Source: Chelydra serpentina
Lineage: Eukaryota > Chordata > Testudines > Chelydridae
NCBI GenBank assembly: GCA_037349315.1
Contig: JBAIAC010000018.1
Coordinates: 10,850,001 to 10,914,000 of the forward strand
DNA: 64,000 nt
Direction of reading: 5' to 3'
Part shown: positions 10,746 through 21,183 of the stretch, one piece after another
Numbering within the stretch: position 1 is the first letter of the stretch
Layout: every line of letters begins with the position of its first letter
The notes under the pieces: generated by a model
The model's input: the letters and a program-made list of their open reading frames with translations, nothing else
What the model was told of the DNA's origin: nothing
The model's database searches: none
Made by a program: the position numbers and the translations under genes

Positions 10746-11530
10746 CGAATGCGGTAGCATGTTTTAAATTACTCAAACTTGAAAACTGTATGGTACATGA
10801 AGAACCGAGGAGCCAAGTAGCCCGCTGGTGCTGCCCACTTTGTGACCCTGCAGCAGTTTTCATTTATAATTTATCTAGATCAATTACTATCCAAGCTTCT
10901 GAGCCTGATCCACCCAAATTTGAGCCATTTCCTGCTCTCAGAGCAGAGGCTGCCCTACCCAAAATGTTCCTCTGCCTCATTAGTTGTTGGCACTTTTTAA
11001 GGCTGCTTGCTTATACCAGTGAATGCTCAGGCCCCAGAGCTGTACTTGACATTCAACTAACGTTACCATGCTCTACCACATGGAGGTATCGGTTAGGATT
11101 TTCCTTTTGTGGGAGCTGAAGCCATAGTGGCATTACTGAAACTCTTCTAGTACTTTAGGGGAGACTCTAACTGTCTGCAACATTTTGAGAACAAAATGGC
11201 CACTCTGTCTATAAACAGGTATAAACTAAAAAGGTAAAGATGGGTACACAGAAAACAGAGTGAGAACAGGTACACAGTTACAGCTCCTTGACCTTAGGTA
11301 ATGGAGTTAGATTATCTAAGAATTTTACACCAGAACAGCCTCAGCACAATTAATATGTTTGGTTTCCTGTAGCTTTCTTCACTTCTGACTTCTTCAGTGC
11401 AGGCTAACCACAAGTTAAGCAACCACAGGTTAGTTAACATGTGGTAGCCTAATGCGCTAGAGTGCAACTATAGTGTCTGACATCCTCAGTGTCTGCACTG
11501 ACACTGTATCTGGTCATGAGAGACAATACA
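10746..11530. other. No gene recognised; long chance ORF
   Basis: The ORF at 10664-11119 (151 codons) starts inside the antisense of the LINE endonuclease and has no domain; its Cys content is not patterned. I treat it as chance. The rest is unique-looking. Confidence 0.45.
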
Positions 11531-11678
11531 GATAACTGGGTAGCTAAAGGACAGGCCCAACAAGGAAAATAACAGAACACCACTGGCCATCACGTACAGC
11601 CCCCGGCAAAAACCTCTCCAGCACATCATCAACGATCTACAACCTATCCTGGAAAATGATCTCTCACTCTTACAGACC

Positions 11679-12253
11679 TTGGGAGGCAGGCCAGTCCTCG
11701 CTTACAGACAGCCCCTGAACCTGAAGCAAATACTCACCAGCAACTACACACCACACCACAGAAACACTAACCCAGGAACCAATCCCTGTAACAAACCCCG
11801 TTGCCTACTCTGTCCCCAAATCTACTCTAGCGACACCATCAAAGGACTCAACCACATCAGCCACACCATCAGGGGCACATTCACCTGCACATCTACCAAT
11901 GTGATGTATGCCATCATTTGCCAGCAATGCCCCTCTGCCATGTACATTGGCCAAACCGGACAGTCTCTATATCAGACACCAGGAATGGTAACATACAAAA
12001 GCCAGTAGGAGAACACATTAATCTTCTTGGACATTCAGTAACAGATTTAAAAGTAGCCATCCATCTACTAAAAAACTTCAAAAACAGACTTCAACGAGAA
12101 ACTGCAGAGCTACAATTCATTTGCAAACTTTACACCATTAATTTGGGCTTGAACAGGGACTGGGAGTGGCTGGCTCACTATAAAAGCAATTTTCCCTCTC
12201 TTGGTATTGACACCTCATCATCAATTATTGGGAGCGGACCACATCCACCCTGA
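11679..12253 (+). pseudogene. Penelope GIY-YIG endonuclease, catalytic Arg segment deleted
   Basis: Frame 1 (11679-12008) reads LAYRQPLNLKQILTSNYTP, the Cys linker CNKPRCLLC, then TCTSTNVMYAIICQQCPSAM and YIGQTGQSLY. Both Tyr motifs of the GIY-YIG fold (VMYAI and YIG) are intact. A deletion near 11970 then removes the segment equivalent to KRINGHKS in copy 3, with the catalytic Arg, and shifts the frame. Frame 2 (to 12253) continues with KPVGEHINLLGHS, the catalytic Glu block, and the conserved tail NRLQRETAELQFICKLYTINLG. A nuclease with this lesion should be inactive. Confidence 0.85.
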
Positions 12254-12353
12254 CTGAATTGGCCTTGTCAACGCTGGTTCTCTACTTGTAAGGTAACTCC
12301 CTTCTCTTCATATGCCAGTATATTTATGCATGTATCCGTAATTTTCACTCCAT

Positions 12354-12393
12354 GCATCTGAAGAAGTGGTTTTTTACCCACGAAAACTTATGC
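12354..12393 (+). ncRNA. Hammerhead-ribozyme-like core, PLE 2
   Basis: GCAT (12354-12357), CTGAAGA (12358-12364; exact fit to the CUGANGA box), extra A, a hairpin from GTGG to CCCAC with some loss of pairing, GAAA (12382-12385), then ACTTATGC. The G that should follow GAAA is A here, which would weaken the small stem III. Confidence 0.55.
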
Positions 12394-12481
12394 CCAAATA
12401 AATCTGTTAGTCTTTAAGGTGCCACCGGACTCCTCGTTGTTTTTGTGGCTACAGACTAACTAACCCTCTGATATCTGGGTA

Positions 12482-15338
12482 TGTATCCTATTGCTCATAG
12501 AACCACAATCCCATGTGCCACTCTCAGGGTGTTGTAGAACAACTTGTCTGATCACTCTGGGGATAGTGAGAGGAAATGGCCTGGGCCTAGGGCTGCTGCC
12601 TCCAAGGTGCAGAGTAACTGGCCACTGGCCACCACCATCACCACCACCAAAAACTGCCCACTGCTATTACCCCCCCAACCACCACCAAAAGAGGTTCTTG
12701 TGCCTACTATAGCTAATTATTATTAAAATGTTTTAGAGAACTCACACACAAAACCCAATACGTATTTTTATGTTATTTTATCATTTTTCTTTCCTTACCC
12801 TAACATGGTGCCCAAGCCAGTTAAAAACCCTTTCCAAGCCCAGGACATTCATTTTCTGGCAGGACCCAAGCTGGTGTGGCAGTGTGCTCGTGCTGAGGGT
12901 ATGGATCCTATTCATCCTAATAACTGGGACCAACAGCTGCTGGCTTTTATAAAGGCAATGTTTCTTTGGCGTGTCTCTGCAGAAGTGCTGTAAAGAGATG
13001 GTCACAGGCTTTTCGTAGATGCCCAAAGAGGAACTAGGCATCAGCTTGCAGTTACAAGCAGAAGCCCACCAACAGTGCAGGGCCATGTGAACATGGAGGC
13101 ATGGATCAAGCAAATGCTGTATTTCATATGATAAAAGTATCAACTTTTAGCTTTAAAAAAATGCCATTTCCTTTGCTGATCCTCTTGCCAAGCAACCCTC
13201 TGGCTGGTCTGAAGCTTTGTAAAGGACTTTTTCCAGTAAAATAAATGCTGAGTTAATTTTATCTTCCAACTCTCCAAGATATTTCTTTTGGGGGGGATGG
13301 GATGGATTGGTGGTAGGGGGGGAGGAAGACTTTCCAGGCTGCTGCAGATCCCAGAATGGAAGAGAAGTTATTCCAGGTCTTGGGGGTGAGACCGTCCAGC
13401 TATGCAATAAAAATCTTTCTGCATCTTGTGACAGATGACGTCATAAATGATGAAAATGGCTTGCCAGTTGTAATGGGGGCAGAGGGAGGCCTTTCCATAC
13501 CAAGAAATCAGAGACCACCTGGGGTATTTACTGAAGGGAAAATTCTATTTTGTTACAATCCAAGAATGGAGCAAAATAAGATCAGCAATAACCCACTAGT
13601 GGGGTGGTGCCTTAACAAGCTGAACTGTTTTGCTTCAAGGACTGTGTTATGGCAAGCCACATTTTGCTTTTAACTTCTAAGTCTTTAACATCCACAGAAT
13701 GCTTTTCCAATATTAAAATGCTACTGTAAGTGCTGGTTTTCAGTGTTTTCTTCTCCACTTGTCTGCCATTTTGCACAGCATGATCAAGAGAGGGGTGGGG
13801 AGGGTTTTGGGAACAAGGGGAAAAAGCATAGTGGTGCTTCATCCACCCACAACTAAATTGTTAGCTGGGATTATAAAATAAATATTTCTTAATGTCCTTT
13901 TTAATAACAACAAAGATGACTGCCCCCATCTTGCCCCACTAAGATGCTGTGTCCTCCCCTAGTTCTGCAAGTCAGGTGACTGCACACTGATCCATGGGCT
14001 TCTTACCAGGCTTTCTTCTTGCTACCATATTGACAACCAGAGATAACTAAAGCAGGAGAAATTGCAAGCAGCAAGGGACCAAGGACACTAAGCAGTGGGG
14101 TATGAAGGTAGGCCTCTTCCTGTCAGGGATCAGAGCACAGACAAATGGCAAGACACTACACAGGATTGGGTGCCCAGGGAGCTTGAGAGACAAAATTGAC
14201 AGTTGTGACTCGCTGTGCATTTTCACTGCAGTTACGTTGGGTGAGCAATAAGCTAACTCAGGGTCTGCGATATACCTGAGGCTGTGGCAGCTGCCTCATC
14301 ACATGGCATGACTATGGCATAGCTGAGGCATGTTGCTGTGTGGATGTGGAGCATGTTAAGGAGAAAATTCATGGTTGAACCTAAGCTAAATCTCCAATGA
14401 AGATAAACCCATAGTATCTTAGTGCCCTGCATTACCACAGGTGAGAAACAGGTGCCAAGAGCTACCAGAGAGCACTTGGGAACAACATTTTTATATCTCC
14501 AGAAGTGGGCAAAGTTTAGGTGAGTTATGGTTGCACTAGCATTCGGTCATCACAAGACATTGAGTGCAGTCTCAGAAGAGACCATCTGTCCTTTGAACTG
14601 TAATATAACTTTTCATAAACATCTGTTGAAATGTGGATTGTGGTGGGATAACTTCTAAGATGAAAGAAAGATAGTCCTACAGAAGGTCCAGCATGGAAAC
14701 CCCCTCAATCTCACTAGCATCCTGAGTTAGTGAGTCACTGCTTCCTGGAGGTGAGATCCTCTTGATATACAACCCTGGTTGAGAGGGTAAGAAAGAGCCA
14801 AACTCATGCATGTTCTGATGCCTTGGGCATTCTGACACTTAGAACGTTTTAGAAGACGACACTCCCCCCACCCCCAAACCCTAGCATCTGGTTTTGCTCT
14901 CAAAGTTGGTCAGGAATTCCAGAAACTGAAATAAGAAAGTAATTCAAAAAGCTTGGTTTTCATCTGACTTACTGAGCTTTACAACATATGTCAAAAGCAT
15001 GTGGGGAGACCTCACCTCCCACCCACCAAGCAAAGGACTATTTCAGACAGTTAAAGAAGAAAAAAATAGTCACATTACTCTCCAAAGGCAAACGAGAAAT
15101 AATAAATGCATACACCAGCAGTACAGTATATGATCTCATTTGCACTACTTTATAGAATACATGTCCAGGGAGTGTATTATAAGGACATATGGGGCAGGTT
15201 GGTAATTTGACATCTTATCAGCAAAAGCCAAACATGGGTGCACTCATGCATACCAACCCAGATACTCACAATAATAATAAGCATTTCAACCAGTGATTAA
15301 AATGTAATATTTTCTTCAGGTTCACAAGAGGCCAGAGC
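12482..15338. other. No gene recognised
   Basis: Nearly 2.9 kb without a supported gene. It holds scattered short ORFs, including 12781-13143 on the minus strand and 13356-13673 on the plus strand, with no domains, and a short CCA-rich patch near 12625-12690. There is no clear repeat family. Confidence 0.4.
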
Positions 15339-15343
15339 CTGCT

Positions 15344-16081
15344 TGTGATGGGGTCCGCTTACCCCGCACTAGCCTAGACAGAGTTGAACCTATGGGATTT
15401 ACAGCAGAAGTCCCACCCCCCTGGCAAGACTGGGCATGCTCCAAGTGTTCTAGTTGTATAAAGGGAGGGAGCCCAGCTCATTCAGGGAGGGAGACCGCAG
15501 GGGAAGGACCTGCCTGGGGAGCCCCTGCAGAGGGCCATGCACAGCCGCTGACTGCACCAGGAACCGAAGCCTTTCACGGCCTGCCTGGATCCCCACAAGT
15601 GGAGAAGCCCGTGACGGCGACCGGCCCTGCTGACCACGGAGGACCCGACACCTCATGGGGTACCCCAACATGGACTCTGGTAGGGAGTGACCCAGGGAGG
15701 GCAGCGGAATGGTACCTCCCACCCCGGAGAAACTCAGCGTGTTTCGGCCGGACCCTCCCCCCTGAGTCAGTGGCGAGTTGCCGCGCTACTGTTCTGGTCG
15801 CTAGGCCACACTGCCCTGCACCAAAGGGTGGTGCTAGAGACTTACTAGGCCATGCTACCCTGCCCAAAGGATGGTGCTAGAGACTCCGGCCACTAGGCCG
15901 CGCTGCCCTGCACCAAAGGGTAGTACTAGAGACTCCGGCCGCCAGGCCACGCTACCCTGCAACAAAGCGTGGTGTTACAGACTCCGGCCGCTAGGCCACG
16001 CTGCCCGACACTGAGGGGTAGCATCAGAAACTGTGACTGGTAGGCAGCGCTGCCCTGACCCGAGGGGTGTGGACCGTCACA
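15344..16081 (+). mobile_element. Solo LTR with 5-bp TSD and internal 49-bp repeats
   Basis: A 738-bp unit begins TGTGATGGGGTCC and ends GGACCGTCACA, giving TGTGA/TCACA inverted termini. It is flanked by CTGCT at 15339-15343 and 16082-16086, as expected for a Ty3/Gypsy-type or ERV-type LTR. A TATA box (TATAAA) lies at 15457-15462, so transcription would run on the plus strand. No internal retroviral sequence flanks it, so it is a solo LTR left by recombination. The 162-codon ORF across it (15392-15880) has no domain and is GC-driven. Confidence 0.85.
15801..16075 (+). repeat. Six tandem 44-49-bp repeats within the LTR
   Basis: The unit starts ctaggccacgctgccctgca, continues with 'ccaaagggtggtgctagaga' and ends 'ctccggccg'. 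Copies begin at 15801, 15845, 15893, 15942, 15991 and 16040. Divergence between units is modest. The array sits downstream of the TATA box, so it is in the R/U5 part rather than the enhancer. Confidence 0.85.
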
Positions 16082-16086
16082 CTGCT

Positions 16087-17869
16087 ACATGACTTGCTTT
16101 TTACTTGTACTTCTCCAAAAAGACCTGACTTCAAATAACAACATAAAAGAATTAAAAAAAAAACCAGAAACATAGGTGCTAAGCAAACCTATTAAGAAAC
16201 ATTTAATTGTTTTGGTTTCAGCAAAGAGATTTCTCTCTTCTAGGCTCATTTTAGCCTGGAGGGGGCATGTTAATTGTTCAAATGAAAAAAGGTTGGGAGT
16301 AATAGGCAGCTAGCAGATGGCATGTATTGGCTGTAATAGTTTCTTGTCCTGTGGCATGACCTGTATGGGTACATGCCCATTGAACTATTGTTTAATTAGT
16401 ATGCTTGTCAAAAGGTTCTTGCCTTTTTCCTGTACTTCGCTGATATTCCTCCCAGACCACCCTGTTTTTGTTTTGTTTTGAATTTCCTAGATAGCATAAG
16501 AGAAAGATATGAAAAGCAGAGATCTTATTGGTGGTCCTATGGAGAATGCACATTACAGTGTATAGAGTATAGAACAAATATTTATTTGAGAATTTTCTAC
16601 AGAGATTATCAGACTATTTTATCAATAAAGAAAAACTAAGAATGTGGTACTTGTTTTTTCTCTCTGGATTCAAAAAGGGGAACCAATAGTTACTCGCAGT
16701 CTTGCTCTTGGGTTCTGTTTTATTTGTCAGTTCAACTCCTGCTGTGTAAAGCAGGCTATTAACCATTACAATCTCCACCTGAAATATCAAGGATACTGTG
16801 CCCTACTTAAATACAATGTATTTCGTTATTAATATAAGATGGTGTTATAAGGTAGAATTTAATCTACCAGGTCCACATCAAATCATTTAAGTAGAGATGG
16901 ACCCACACAATAAAGTTCAGATCTGGATCTCGATCAAAACTTTTCCAAAGTTTAGACCTCAGGTTTTAGTTTGGGTTCATCTGTTATTTTACAGAAAGTG
17001 ACCGCAACTGAGTAACAATGCTATACCTTTTTCATTCAGATGACTTTTTTTTGTTAAGAATCCATAGAAAATGAAACTACAAGTCTCCTGATTTGTGAAA
17101 CATATCTGGGTAACATGAAAGCAGGAAAAACAGTGAGCAGGCAGAGAAAAATGGCACTGTAGAAATGTACTAATAAAAATATTTCATTGATCTATACCTG
17201 ACCTCCTCATATGGTTTACATTCAGCCCTTAAAGTGTAGCTCTGAATGGAAAAATTTATCTGTAAAAATGTTGTTGTGTTATTGCACTTGGTGTCTTATC
17301 ACTCTTATCTGCAATTACTGACAATCAAGGTTTCATTAGTGTAGTTCTGCAGAACCAATGTGCCATTAGCAGCAAAGAAGAGCAAACTCCATTCCATCCT
17401 CTATCCTGATTGACAACTAAGTCTGATTCCAGAATTTTTGTTCTTGCTCATACTAAATAAAAGAGACATAGCTTGATGTATTGTCAACTGATCTATGGGA
17501 TGGATCCAACTCCCACAAATGACTAATTTATCTGTTGACTTCAGATAAATCAGAACTCTGATTGGGTTCTGATTTTGCAATGTTGGCAGTTATTCTAATT
17601 TTAGGACCAATTCTTAGATCTGTTGAAGAAACTGAGGACCAAATTTTCAAACTTGGGCATGACTGTAAGTGTTGCAGTCAGTGGATACTGATTTCTGCCC
17701 TGTGAGGTTCTTGGGTACAATAGAAGAAAAAAGGGAATTCTAAGCATAGTAGTGGTCTTGAGATTTCCTGAAATACGTAACTTCTGTTGTAAATCAGAAG
17801 CAGAGAAGATGTTTGGACAAATAGGCAGCAATAGAGATATGTAAGCATAGCTATAGTAAAAAGCAGGTA
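16087..17869. other. No gene recognised
   Basis: AT-rich, unique-looking sequence without supported exons or repeat families. Confidence 0.4.
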
Positions 17870-18840
17870 ACAGAATAACTGGGAAAATTTGAATGCACAG
17901 AAATCAGGGTATCCAGATGAGATGCATCCAAGGTTGCTAAAGAAATAAGCTATTTTATGAAACCATTAACATTTTTTCTAAAAAGTCGTGGAGAACTGGA
18001 GAAATACCAGAGGATACAGAAAAGCTAATGTGGAGCTGATGTATCTTAAAAAGAATGATCCTGGCAATTACTTTCAAGACAGATTCTCTCCAGTTCTTTC
18101 TGTAATTTAAGTGCAAAAAACCCTAAGCATCTAGGGTGAAATTAATCCCAGTGCAGAGGGACAGACCAAGGTCCTGTGCACCACTTCAGCACTATTCTAA
18201 CTTTTAACACGGGGCTAACATGGGACTTAAGAGGTGTATGTACAAGGTTTTATGACAGTTCTCTGAACAGGAATAGATTTCATCTTTAGACAATGACAAA
18301 ATTATGACAACTAACCAGCACTGGTTTATAAAGAAAAAATGTTATTGGATAACTTGGATTATTTTTGACACAAATTATGAAATTAGCAGAAGAAGGAAAT
18401 GCATTAGAAACAAAATTCCAGATATATTCTATCTGAGTTTTAGTGAAACATTTTATAATTTGCTTGGATTTGAACACTATCACATGGACTGAAAACTTAC
18501 TGAAGGCACCTAAACAAAAGGTAATAATAAACAGCAATGCATCATGTTGGGAGAGGAGTTTAGTGTGGTGTTGAAAAGACAGGTGTTAGGTCTGAACTTC
18601 TTTAATATTTTCCTTAATTAACTAAACAGTTAAGAGCATGTTAATGACATTTGTAGATTATACCAACCTCGGATATGTTGTGAACTCCAATAAGGATCTG
18701 GAGAGGTTGTGAATATGAGAATAAATGACAAAATAAGATTCTTCCTGGGAAGACTGAAGTCAATACAATATATCCAGGGAAAATTAATTGAAAAGAGAGA
18801 TATTCAATTAGAGTAAGAAACTTGAAAAGTAGTAATGTCA
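17870..18840 (+). mobile_element. CR1/L3-like LINE relic, plus strand
   Basis: Reverse-transcriptase traces in order: 'cagatgagatgcatccaagg' and 'aataccagaggatacagaaa' followed by a DPGNYF-like block near 18055, then QHWFIKKKCYWITWIIFD at 18316-18370 (family form QHGFVKGKS...TNL), and IPDIFYLSFSETFYNLL at 18415-18465 (family form YLDFSKAFDxV). The catalytic Asp of motif A is read as Ser. It is a heavily decayed copy and is inactive. Confidence 0.65.
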
Positions 18841-18849
18841 AAAGAGAGA

Positions 18850-18995
18850 TGTTAATGTTATTTATTTGTATTGTACTGTATTACCTAAAAGCCCCAATCA
18901 CAATCAGAATTCCACTGTGTTAGGCACTATGCAAACAGAAGTATATCAGGTCCCTTCCCTGAAGAGCTTACAATCTAAGAAAAGGTACATTAACA
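18850..18995 (+). repeat. MIR-like CORE-SINE fragment
   Basis: Reads 'ttgtattgtactgtattacc', 'aaaagccccaatcacaatca', 'tgtgttaggcactatgcaaa', 'cagaag', then 'cagg'/'tcccttccctgaagagctta'/'caatctaag'. This layout recurs at 22636, 30985, 49445, 51378, 51826, 52326 and, inverted, 57870. It corresponds to amniote MIR-type SINEs. Confidence 0.65.
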
Positions 18996-19114
18996 AATTA
19001 GGTAAGTGTGATTTCAGGCTACACATGCAGAAGCATCACAGACCAGACAGCTAATAATTCTTCTCTATTGTTTATTAGCTGGCTAGATCACAACGGCTAA
19101 CAATGCCTTCAGTT

Positions 19115-19421
19115 CAGAAGCGTAGCGGGGTGGAGCATGGGGGGGCGGCTGCTCCCCATGAGCAGAAGCAGCACCTTAAAAAGGAAGTGGCGCCTTTTTT
19201 TTTTTTTTTTAGCAGAGCCACTTCTTTTTAAGCGCCGCTTCTTGCACTCACCCGGAAGCGCTCCGAGTCTTCGGCGGCATTTCTGCGGCGGGTACCACCG
19301 AAGACCCAGAGTGAGTGAGGACCCGCCGCCGAAGTGCCGCCGAAGACCCGGAGCGCCGCCGGGGGAGGCGCCTTTTTTATAGTGCCGCTCCCCCTGTGCT
19401 CTGAACCTGGCTGTGCTACTG
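19115..19421. mobile_element. GC-rich hAT MITE with 8-bp TSD
   Basis: 307 bp with CAG...CTG termini (cagaagcgtagcgg ... ctggctgtgctactg) and exact CTTCAGTT duplications at 19107-19114 and 19422-19429. The interior has paired 'aaaaaggaagtggcgcc(t)n' and 'agcgccgcttc' blocks and 'gccgccgaagaccc' repeats. It is the same family as 45727-46309. Non-coding. Confidence 0.85.
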
Positions 19422-19429
19422 CTTCAGTT

Positions 19430-20075
19430 CCGTGGCCATCACAGATTACATTCTTCAAAAAATATTTTAAAATTGGAGGTAAAGTCAGAGAAAAGAAACA
19501 AAAAATGCTTAGGAGACTGAGGCTGATTTATTCAGGGGAAAAAAGTAAAAGCTAAATATTGGAGGTGGCACCTGAATCAAAAATTGGACCAGCCACTCCT
19601 AAAGTTTGGAATCTTTGGAATCTGACCCCAACCCAAATATTGTAACATAGCTGTAAAAATGAAAACTACAATGATGTGTTATTAACATGAGCATAATGAT
19701 CTGCCTCAGATGCAAGTCCATATGATATATATTTACCCTAAATCAATATTATATATTTTTCATATTAAGTTACGTATACAATACTAAACTATAGTATTTT
19801 ACCATATACATCTAGTCAACTGATAAATCTGTTAACTGGTATTTCATATTTAATAGTAGCCCTTAAAAGGAAAATGTATAAATATTAAATAATAATGAAC
19901 CTTCCCCCACATCATCCAGGGATCTGAGTTATAGTTGCAAAATTTGCATTTTATCCTCAGATATAACAATACTTACGAATATATTTGTTTGTTAGAGGCA
20001 TAAGATTTATTAAGTAATATCTTAACTATTATTCTCCTTGCTTTAAAAGCTTAGGTTGTGTTAATGATGTGATCG
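19430..20075. other. No gene recognised
   Basis: Very AT-rich sequence between the hAT element and the third Penelope copy. No ORF or repeat recognised. Confidence 0.4.
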
Positions 20076-20085
20076 GTAAATACAC

Positions 20086-20192
20086 CTACCTTCGAGACAT
20101 CACCAACTTCCTAAGGAAACTACAATGCATTGGTGATTTTCTTGAAAACACCATCCTGGCCACCATGGATGTAGAAGCTCTTTACGCCAACT
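20086..20192 (+). pseudogene. Penelope reverse-transcriptase fragment
   Basis: Translation reads YLRDITNFLRKLQCIGDFL then ENTILATMDVEALYANFP. The TMDVEALYAN block is the Penelope form of RT motif A, where the Asp binds catalytic Mg2+ (usual form TLDVxSLYTNIP). Only this short N-terminal piece survives before the foreign GC-rich block. Confidence 0.75.
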
Positions 20193-20198
20193 TCCCCC

Positions 20199-20590
20199 GG
20201 CGCAGGTGAGTGCTCGTGCCCCCTCTCCCCCCACCCCGCCCCAACTCCACCCCTTCCCTGCCCCCATTCCAATCCCTTCCCTAAAGTCCCCAACCCAACT
20301 CTGCCCGCTTCCTGACCCTCTTCGTCCCCTTCCAAAAATCCCGGCCCCGGCCCCGCCTCCTCCCCTGAGCGCGCCGCATTCCCCCCTCTTCCCTCCTTCC
20401 TCCCAGCTGCGCAAAACAGCTGTTTCATGGGCAAGCGCTGTCAGGGAGCAGGGAGAAGCAGGACACGGCGGCACAGTCAGGGGAGGAGACGGAGGCGGAG
20501 TGGAGGTGAGCTGGGGCGGCAGGGAGCTCTGCACCCACCAATTTTTCTCTGTGGATGCTACAGCATTGGAGCACCCACGGAGTTGGCACC
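20199..20590. repeat. GC-rich repeat replacing the centre of PLE copy 3
   Basis: Begins near 'ggcgcaggtgagtgctcgtg' and ends 'ggagcacccacggagttggc' 'acctat'; the edges are loosely inverted (GTGAGTGCTC against GTGGGTGCTC). I recognise the right-hand block as a common turtle dispersed repeat but cannot name the family. The ORFs across it (20100-20597, 20206-20604) are Pro/Gly-rich and GC-driven, so not genes. Confidence 0.6.
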
Positions 20591-20599
20591 TATGCATCT

Positions 20600-20980
20600 A
20601 CTAATGTGATATAGGCCATCATGTGCCAGCAATGCCCCTCTGTCATGTACATTGGCCAAACCAGACAGTCTCTACATAAAAGAATAAATGGACACAAATC
20701 AGCCATCAGGAATAGTAACATACAAAAGCCAGTAGGAGAACACTTCAATCTTCCTGGACATTCAATAACAGATTTTAAAGTAGCCATCTTTCAACAAAAA
20801 ACCTTCAAAAACAGACTTCAAAGAGAAACTGCATTGCTACAATTCATTTGCAAATTTAACACCATTAATTTGGGCTTGAACAGGGACTGGGAGTGGCTTC
20901 CTCACTACAAAAGCAATTTTCCCTCTCTTGATATTGACACCTCATCATCAATTATTGGGAGCGGACCACATCCACCCTGA
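20600..20980 (+). pseudogene. Penelope GIY-YIG endonuclease, first motif stopped
   Basis: Reads CQQCPSVMYIGQTRQSLHKR, INGHKSAIRN, KPVGEHFNLPGHS and NRLQRETALLQFICKFNTIN, the best-preserved nuclease in the window: YIG Tyr, the Arg in KRINGH, the Glu in GEH and the downstream Asn are all present. However, the codon for Tyr in the GIY-equivalent motif is TAG (near 20611-20613), so the domain is cut off from the RT part. It begins just after the GC-rich block. Confidence 0.85.
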
Positions 20981-21080
20981 CTGAATTGGCCTTGTCAACA
21001 CTGGTTCTCCACTTGTAAGGTAATTCCCTTCTCTTCATGTGCCAGTATATTTATGCCTGTATCTGTAATTTTCACCTCAT

Positions 21081-21122
21081 GCATCTGAAGAAGTGGGGAT
21101 TTTTACCCATGAAAGCTTATGC
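21081..21122 (+). ncRNA. Hammerhead-ribozyme-like core, PLE 3
   Basis: GCAT (21081-21084), CTGAAGA (21085-21091), extra A, stem II GTGGG...CCCAT, where the outer pair is a G-U wobble, then GAAA (21111-21114) and GCTTATGC (21115-21122). The box is an exact match to CUGANGA. Confidence 0.65.
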
Positions 21123-21183
21123 CCAAATAAATCTGTTAGTCTTTAAGGTGCCACCGGACTCCTCGTTGTTTTTGTAAATACAC

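Larger units (their letters stand above)
11543..12469 (+). mobile_element. Penelope-like element copy 2, 5'-truncated
   Basis: About 927 bp flanked by near-identical 12-mers (gataactgggta at 11531-11542, gatatctgggta at 12470-12481). It encodes the end of the reverse transcriptase region, the Cys linker and GIY-YIG domain, then a non-coding 3' end with a hammerhead-like core, 'aataaatctgttagtcttta' and 'ggtgccaccggactcctcgt'. It belongs to a subfamily distinct from copy 1 and shared with copy 3 (box CTGAAGA rather than CCGATGA). Confidence 0.85.
20086..21173 (+). mobile_element. Penelope-like element copy 3, chimeric interior
   Basis: 1,088 bp bounded by the exact 10-mer GTAAATACAC at 20076-20085 and 21174-21183. 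The first about 110 bp encode a reverse-transcriptase fragment; 20199-20590 is unrelated GC-rich repeat sequence; 20600 onward is the GIY-YIG part and the same 3' end as copy 2. About a kilobase of PLE coding sequence expected between the two parts is missing. Confidence 0.85.

Noticed and set aside
10664..11119. 151-codon ORF with many Cys
   Set aside because: Starts antisense to the LINE endonuclease; Cys spacing fits no zinc-binding pattern and no homology is recognised.
15392..15880. 162-codon ORF with overlapping minus-strand ORFs
   Set aside because: Entirely inside a solo LTR; open frames on both strands come from GC-rich repeats.
20100..20604. 165- and 132-codon ORFs on opposite strands
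   Set aside because: Pro- or Gly-rich translation of the GC-rich block inside Penelope copy 3; no domain.
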